A DNA stretch of 64,000 bases from Anderseniella sp. (GTDB lineage Bacteria; Pseudomonadota; Alphaproteobacteria; Rhizobiales; Aestuariivirgaceae), in contig JANQOK010000012.1 in NCBI GenBank assembly GCA_028289645.1, positions 62,001 to 126,000 on the forward strand, in the 5' to 3' direction. A program made the translations under genes and the position numbers. Positions 60,700 to 64,000 of this stretch are shown here, piece by piece (position 1 is the first letter of the stretch; every line of letters begins with the position of its first letter). Below the pieces are notes generated by a model. It was not told where the DNA came from, did not search any database, and saw only the letters and a list, made by a program, of their open reading frames with translations.

Positions 60700-61815
60700 T
60701 CAGCCGAAGTGATGCTTGTATGCCAGCTTGTAGTCAGGCTGGTTCAGGTTCAGGTAATTCATCACATTCTTGGCGTAGGCCTTCTGCGATTCAATGACCT
60801 TGGCGAAGAACGGGTCTTCCTTGGAAATGCGGTCAACCACGATATCCCAGGCCTTCAACTGCTCCGACATCACCGAATCCGGGGTGCGGTAAACGTTGAC
60901 GCCCTGGTCGTCGCGCAGCTTCACCAGATCATCTGCATAACGCTTGGTGTTGTTCCAGTAGAAGTTGGAGTTCTCCGCTTCCGATGCGTGTTTCAGAATT
61001 GCCTTCAGTTCGTCCGGCAGGCCCTCGAACAACTGCTTGTTGAAGGTGACTTCGAAAAACTCCTGGCTCTGATGGAAGCTGGCCAGATGATAGTGCTTGG
61101 AAACGTCCTGCATGCCGAAGTCACGGTCAGAGGTCGGGTTATTGAACTCCGCGGCATCGATCAGGCCGGACTTCATGGCGGGCTGAATCTCGCCGCCTGG
61201 CAACTGCACCACGGACATGCCCATTTCGAGCAGGACATCGGCAGCCAGGCCAACCGTGCGGTATTTCAGGCCCTTCATCTGTGATGCGTCTTTAATCTCT
61301 TCCTTGAACCAGCCGAGCGGCTGAGCGGGCATGGCCGAGTTGAAGAACGACACCACGTTCAGGCCGAGCGAGCCCATCAACTCGTCAAACAGTTCCTGGC
61401 CACCGCCATAGTGGACCCAGCCGAGCACTTCCTGGGACGACCAGCCGAAACACGGGCCGGTGCCGAACAGGGAAGCGGACTTGGACTTGGAGTACCAGTA
61501 GGCCGGCACATAGTGGGCGGCATCAAGCACGCCGCGGTGCACCGCGTCCTGCATCTGGCTGGTCTTGACCACCGAGTTCACCGGCAGCAGGTCGATTTTC
61601 AGGTCCTTGCCGGCCATCGCATTGACGCGATTGACGTAGGACTGGGCATTTTCAAGGAAAATACCACCGCCCCAGGCGGCCTGCATCTTGATTACCTTTG
61701 GTTCGGCGCGTGCGACGGCCGGAGCAGCAAGGCCGGCAACAGTCGCAACACCGGCGCCGGTGAGGAACTTGCGGCGTGACGCAACAGCGGTCTTCGCCTT
61801 CGAAATATCAGTCAT
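60700..61815 (-). CDS. Tat-exported TRAP solute-binding protein, TakP-like
   Basis: 371 residues with a twin-arginine signal (SRRKFLTGAG...) and cleavage near A-R-A. The body is like TakP of Rhodobacter: WVHYGGGQELFDELM, GLKYRTVGLAADVLLEMGMS, VQLPGGEIQPAMKSGLIDAAEFNNP. TakP binds 2-oxo acids such as pyruvate with a Na+ ion and often forms dimers. Here the substrate may be a 2-oxo or 2-hydroxy acid, or an amide derivative, given the amidase and 2-hydroxyacid dehydrogenase downstream. GGGAG precedes the ATG. Confidence 0.9.
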   Translation of the reverse strand: MTDISKAKTAVASRRKFLTGAGVATVAGLAAPAVARAEPKVIKMQAAWGGGIFLENAQSYVNRVNAMAGKDLKIDLLPVNSVVKTSQMQDAVHRGVLDAAHYVPAYWYSKSKSASLFGTGPCFGWSSQEVLGWVHYGGGQELFDELMGSLGLNVVSFFNSAMPAQPLGWFKEEIKDASQMKGLKYRTVGLAADVLLEMGMSVVQLPGGEIQPAMKSGLIDAAEFNNPTSDRDFGMQDVSKHYHLASFHQSQEFFEVTFNKQLFEGLPDELKAILKHASEAENSNFYWNNTKRYADDLVKLRDDQGVNVYRTPDSVMSEQLKAWDIVVDRISKEDPFFAKVIESQKAYAKNVMNYLNLNQPDYKLAYKHHFG

Positions 61816-62100
61816 TGTTTTCTCCCTAAAAGCCCGGTCTCACTCAATCCAACGGGCAGCGCCGCCAGACTAAAAGGTATGCTCCGGCATGCAAGACAAG
61901 TTTCCACATTGTGATTGAATTGCCGCCTTGTGGCTGAAATCCGGGCACTGGCAGGAAGCCGCTGCCGCGACGCGGGTGCATCCCTCCTGCATCCGAGATG
62001 CGTGCAGAGTGATGAAATGCACATCCTCTGACAACGAATTGCCGCAAGGTCAGCACAACGGCATAAGAAGAACAACTCCTCCGTCCCAAGGAATAAAGCC
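61816..62100. other. intergenic region, no gene seen
   Basis: 285 bases between divergent genes. No regulator dyad like those at 51868 or 63051 was found here, so the regulator of the Tat-type TRAP operon is unclear. Confidence 0.4.
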
Positions 62101-62256
62101 ATGACTGTCCAGCATCACACCAACTTCACCAAGACCATTGTCGGTTCCGCCCAGCGCCTGTTCCGCTCCAACAAGCAGCACGGCCTGCTGGCCAGCAGTC
62201 ATATCGACGCGCATACGATGCGGGACATTGGTGTGAACAGGATCCAGCTGGGCTGA
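62101..62256 (+). CDS. small DUF1127-like protein
   Basis: 51 residues. The C-terminus SSHIDAHTMRDIGVNRIQLG fits the DUF1127 pattern of a leucine/aspartate-rich ending ...L.DIGl.R, and the middle QRLFRSNKQHGLL supplies basic residues. DUF1127 proteins are short Arg-rich, often stress- or phosphate-linked RNA-binding proteins. AAGGAA is before the ATG at 62101. Convergent with the GntR gene 11 bases further on. A divergent form, so moderate confidence. Confidence 0.6.
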   Translation: MTVQHHTNFTKTIVGSAQRLFRSNKQHGLLASSHIDAHTMRDIGVNRIQLG

Positions 62257-62267
62257 TTGCACAATGC

Positions 62268-62978
62268 TCATGCTTGGGTGTTGTCCTGGTCAGCCTCCTG
62301 CAGGAGTTCGATCACGATATCACCGGCATTGCGCACATGTGTCACGCAGGCATGCTCAGCGGACGCTGCATCGCGTGACGCTATTGCATCGATGATGGCC
62401 TGAATTTCCGACAAGTTGATTTGGGCGCGTCCGGGTTTGGTCATGACCGTGGCCCTGAACTGTGCCACACGTCCGTGCAAGTTCTTCAATATATCCGACA
62501 GAACCGGATTTGCCGTGACCCGCATGAGGATTGAATAGAACTCGGCCTTCAACTTGATGAGGTCGTTGAATCGTCCGGCCGCGGTTGCCTTGCGAATGGC
62601 GGTGAAAACAATCTGAAGGTCTGCCAGGTCATCGTCGGTTCGCTTTTGTGCCGTGGCAGAACCGAGCAACCCCTCCAGCTTGCTGCGTACATCGTAGATG
62701 TGGCGGGCCTCGTCAAGGCTGACTGTGGCGACCACCAGCCCTTTATAGGGAACGTTCTTCACAAGGCCTTCTGCTTCAAGTTCCCGCAGGCCTTCGCGCA
62801 AAGATGTTCGGCTGACGCCGGATTGCTCGCATAGTTCGCGCTCCACCAGGCGCTCACCGGGTTTGAATACGAGGTCGATGATTGCCTGCCGGAGCATGTC
62901 GGCGACTTGCCGGCGAACCGGCGCTGCTACCGGTTGGATTCGTCCGATTCTGTCTGGTGCGCGGTCCGGTTGGCTCAT
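62268..62978 (-). CDS. GntR-family (FCD) regulator, RidA-linked
   Basis: 236 residues with wHTH (KPGERLVERELCEQSGVSR, then TSLREGLRELEAEGLV) and an FCD domain. The FCD metal ligands are incomplete: the usual F-H is F-Y-S here, though SEIQAIIDAI...A-E-H-A-C-V-T-H keeps the second part. Divergent from the ridA-like gene; a palindrome between them is its probable operator. It may also act on the Tat-type TRAP operon, but no matching site is seen there. Confidence 0.88.
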   Translation of the reverse strand: MSQPDRAPDRIGRIQPVAAPVRRQVADMLRQAIIDLVFKPGERLVERELCEQSGVSRTSLREGLRELEAEGLVKNVPYKGLVVATVSLDEARHIYDVRSKLEGLLGSATAQKRTDDDLADLQIVFTAIRKATAAGRFNDLIKLKAEFYSILMRVTANPVLSDILKNLHGRVAQFRATVMTKPGRAQINLSEIQAIIDAIASRDAASAEHACVTHVRNAGDIVIELLQEADQDNTQA

Positions 62979-63050
62979 GTTTGTCTCGCCGGTGGGCAGT
63001 TGGTGGCGTGCTTTAAGTAACGATATCGCACAGCAGTCGCATTAATGTCA

Positions 63051-63065
63051 TATTGTCATACAATA
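63051..63065. promoter_or_regulatory. GntR operator candidate between gntR and ridA-like
   Basis: TATTGTCATACAATA: arms TATTGT and ACAATA are perfect complements around CAT. The T-N-G-T...A-C-N-A rule of FadR/FCD operators is satisfied. It is about 40 bases upstream of the ridA-like start and 70 from gntR. Confidence 0.65.
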
Positions 63066-63104
63066 AGTCAATCTAAATGAACTGCTCCAGCGAAGAGGAA
63101 AACA

Positions 63105-63572
63105 ATGACCGGAATTCGAATGATGCTGTTGGGTGCTGCGTGTTTAGTGCTGCCTGGCTCGGTTTTGGCGGAGGATGCAATGCTTAAATCCGTGAACCCG
63201 CCTGGAGCCGATATTCCAGGTATTTCCCAGGCCATGATCGTTGAAAGCGGTAAGCTGATGTACCTTTCCGGTCACGTTCCCTTCGGAAAGGACGGTATTG
63301 CCAAAACCGATTTCGAAGCGCAGCTCAATCAGGTTTTCGCCAACATGAAGGCCACACTGACGGAAGCCGGCACCGATTTCTCGGCGCTGGCCAGGTTGAC
63401 GTTTTACGTACGCGGCTATGACGGTTCGCAACTTGAAACACTGCGGATGGTCCGGGACCGCTGGATTGACACAAGCAACCCGCCCGCCAGTGCCCTTATT
63501 GGAGTCGCCGCCCTGTTTCACCCGGATGTCCTGGTTGAGGTCGATGCAATTGCTGTGCTTCCGCAGGGGTGA
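63105..63572 (+). CDS. exported RidA/YjgF-family protein
   Basis: 155 residues with an unusual Sec signal peptide (MTGIRMMLLGAACLVLPGSV, cleavage near L-A-E), so it should act in the periplasm. The Rid trimer fold is clear in KTDFEAQLNQVFANMKATLT and PPASALIGVAALFHPDVLVE, but the Arg that defines imine/enamine deaminases (P-A-R-x-x-V) is Ser here. It may therefore not deaminate 2-iminoacids. It is divergent from the GntR regulator and probably its target. Confidence 0.85.
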   Translation: MTGIRMMLLGAACLVLPGSVLAEDAMLKSVNPPGADIPGISQAMIVESGKLMYLSGHVPFGKDGIAKTDFEAQLNQVFANMKATLTEAGTDFSALARLTFYVRGYDGSQLETLRMVRDRWIDTSNPPASALIGVAALFHPDVLVEVDAIAVLPQG

Positions 63573-63752
63573 AACATGGCCGGCCGGCGCGAATTTCGTC
63601 AGATGCGCAACGGTCTTTGCCACCAGACCGCGGCGAGCGCCTGTCTGATTGAGCGTAGGTATGGTGAGGATGCAGGTATCGAACATATCGTCGACAGTCC
63701 GGCACAGTGTTTGTGTATCCAGATTCCCGGCCGGAAGATCGGAAGCGATGCT

Positions 63753-64000
63753 TCAGCGCAGTGCCTGCCTGCCTTGCAGCCAGCCCACCAGCGCAAGTCT
63801 TCTTCCCCACAGTATCGGGCTGGCCCGGTGCCACAGATGAGATGGAAAAAACATCGCCGCGCCTCGCGTCCGCGGAGCCGTTCTGTCCTTGTTGCGCGAC
63901 CAGACATACAGCTTGCCACCGACATAGTCCGACGGCCGCGACAATTGCACGCTGACAGTCAATTTGCGCCGGCTAAGCTCTGGCACACCTGAATCCATAT
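63753..64000 (-). CDS. 2-oxoglutarate/Fe(II) oxygenase, C-terminal part; N-terminus beyond the window
   Basis: The visible 81 codons run off the right edge. They contain RRKLTVSVQLSRPSDYVGGK, then RGAAMFFPSHLWHRASPI and WGRRLALVGWLQG, the C-terminal half of a PKHD-type prolyl-hydroxylase-like oxygenase: the distal metal His is in LWHR and the 2-oxoglutarate-binding Arg in GRR. The first part of the HxD pair lies outside. A minus-strand ATG at 63998 is internal, not the start. Confidence 0.75.
   Translation of the reverse strand, partial: MDSGVPELSRRKLTVSVQLSRPSDYVGGKLYVWSRNKDRTAPRTRGAAMFFPSHLWHRASPILWGRRLALVGWLQGRQALR

Noticed and set aside
63599-63925. 108-codon minus-strand frame near the right edge
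   Set aside because: The overlapping frame 63753-64000 has clear 2OG-oxygenase motifs and explains the same DNA.

Overview
The window reads as a chromosomal segment of a GC-rich, heterotrophic alphaproteobacterium, probably marine or soil and near Hyphomicrobiales/Rhodobacterales. The evidence is indirect: a rhizobial-type malonate operon (matPQMAB with matR), many TRAP/TTT/TAXI solute-binding-protein transporters, and short extragenic palindromes of the GTCAyCC-stem-GGrTCCA type familiar from alphaproteobacteria. I see no tRNA, rRNA, CRISPR array, prophage or complete insertion sequence.

Layout. 1-5.0 kb: a truncated TerB-like gene, a maleate-isomerase/Asp-Glu racemase family gene, isoprenoid genes ispG and ispA, a tiny secreted protein, and mtgA. 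5.1-7.1 kb: a two-gene FAD oxidoreductase + HpaI aldolase operon. 7.1-9.1 kb: a GIY-YIG gene bracketed by palindromes, rpmF, a membrane protein and DUF924. 9.1-19.8 kb: two c-type cytochromes, an acyl-CoA synthetase, a cupin, a sigma-54 activator whose receiver has lost its phospho-acceptor, a LOG-family protein, an EamA transporter and a beta-CASP nuclease. 18.2-24.9 kb: malonate uptake and catabolism. 24.9-33.6 kb: a tctCBA transporter operon with three dehydrogenase/reductase genes, divergent from aspartate dehydrogenase and a gamma-glutamyltransferase-like gene. 33.6-35.4 kb: a decayed stretch with a TraB-like fragment, a polyproline micro-ORF and an acyltransferase-like gene. 35.5-41.2 kb: a LysR-controlled TAXI transporter with a DadA-type oxidase. 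41.4-43.0 kb: a tightly overlapping ArsR-SRPBCC-GFA-NTF2 operon. 43.4-55.4 kb: GST, then an idonate/gluconate region (idnD, idnO, gnd, gntK, GarR-like) with a TRAP transporter, an enolase-superfamily dehydratase and a PhyH oxygenase. 55.4-55.9 kb: a repeat cluster. 55.9-61.8 kb: a Tat-exported-SBP TRAP operon with amidase and 2-hydroxyacid dehydrogenase. 62.1-64.0 kb: a DUF1127-like small protein, a GntR regulator, an exported RidA-like protein and a truncated 2OG-Fe(II) oxygenase.

How it works together. Most of the window is modular catabolism: a solute-binding-protein transporter, its enzymes, and a divergent one-component regulator with a recognisable dyad operator. Operator candidates are seen for MatR (24191-24205), the idonate/gluconate GntR (51757-51769 and 51868-51880), the RidA-linked GntR (63051-63065), the LysR (36475-36516) and the ArsR (43056-43080). 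All five junctions between a solute-binding-protein gene and its permease gene carry a GC-rich hairpin, probably setting excess binding protein over permease.

The observations I rate most worth following are the GIY-YIG gene flanked by inverted copies of an extragenic palindrome that also makes a tandem 194-bp repeat at 55.5 kb, the free-standing 25-residue polyproline peptide gene, the pseudo-receiver sigma-54 activator, and the uniform hairpins at transporter junctions.
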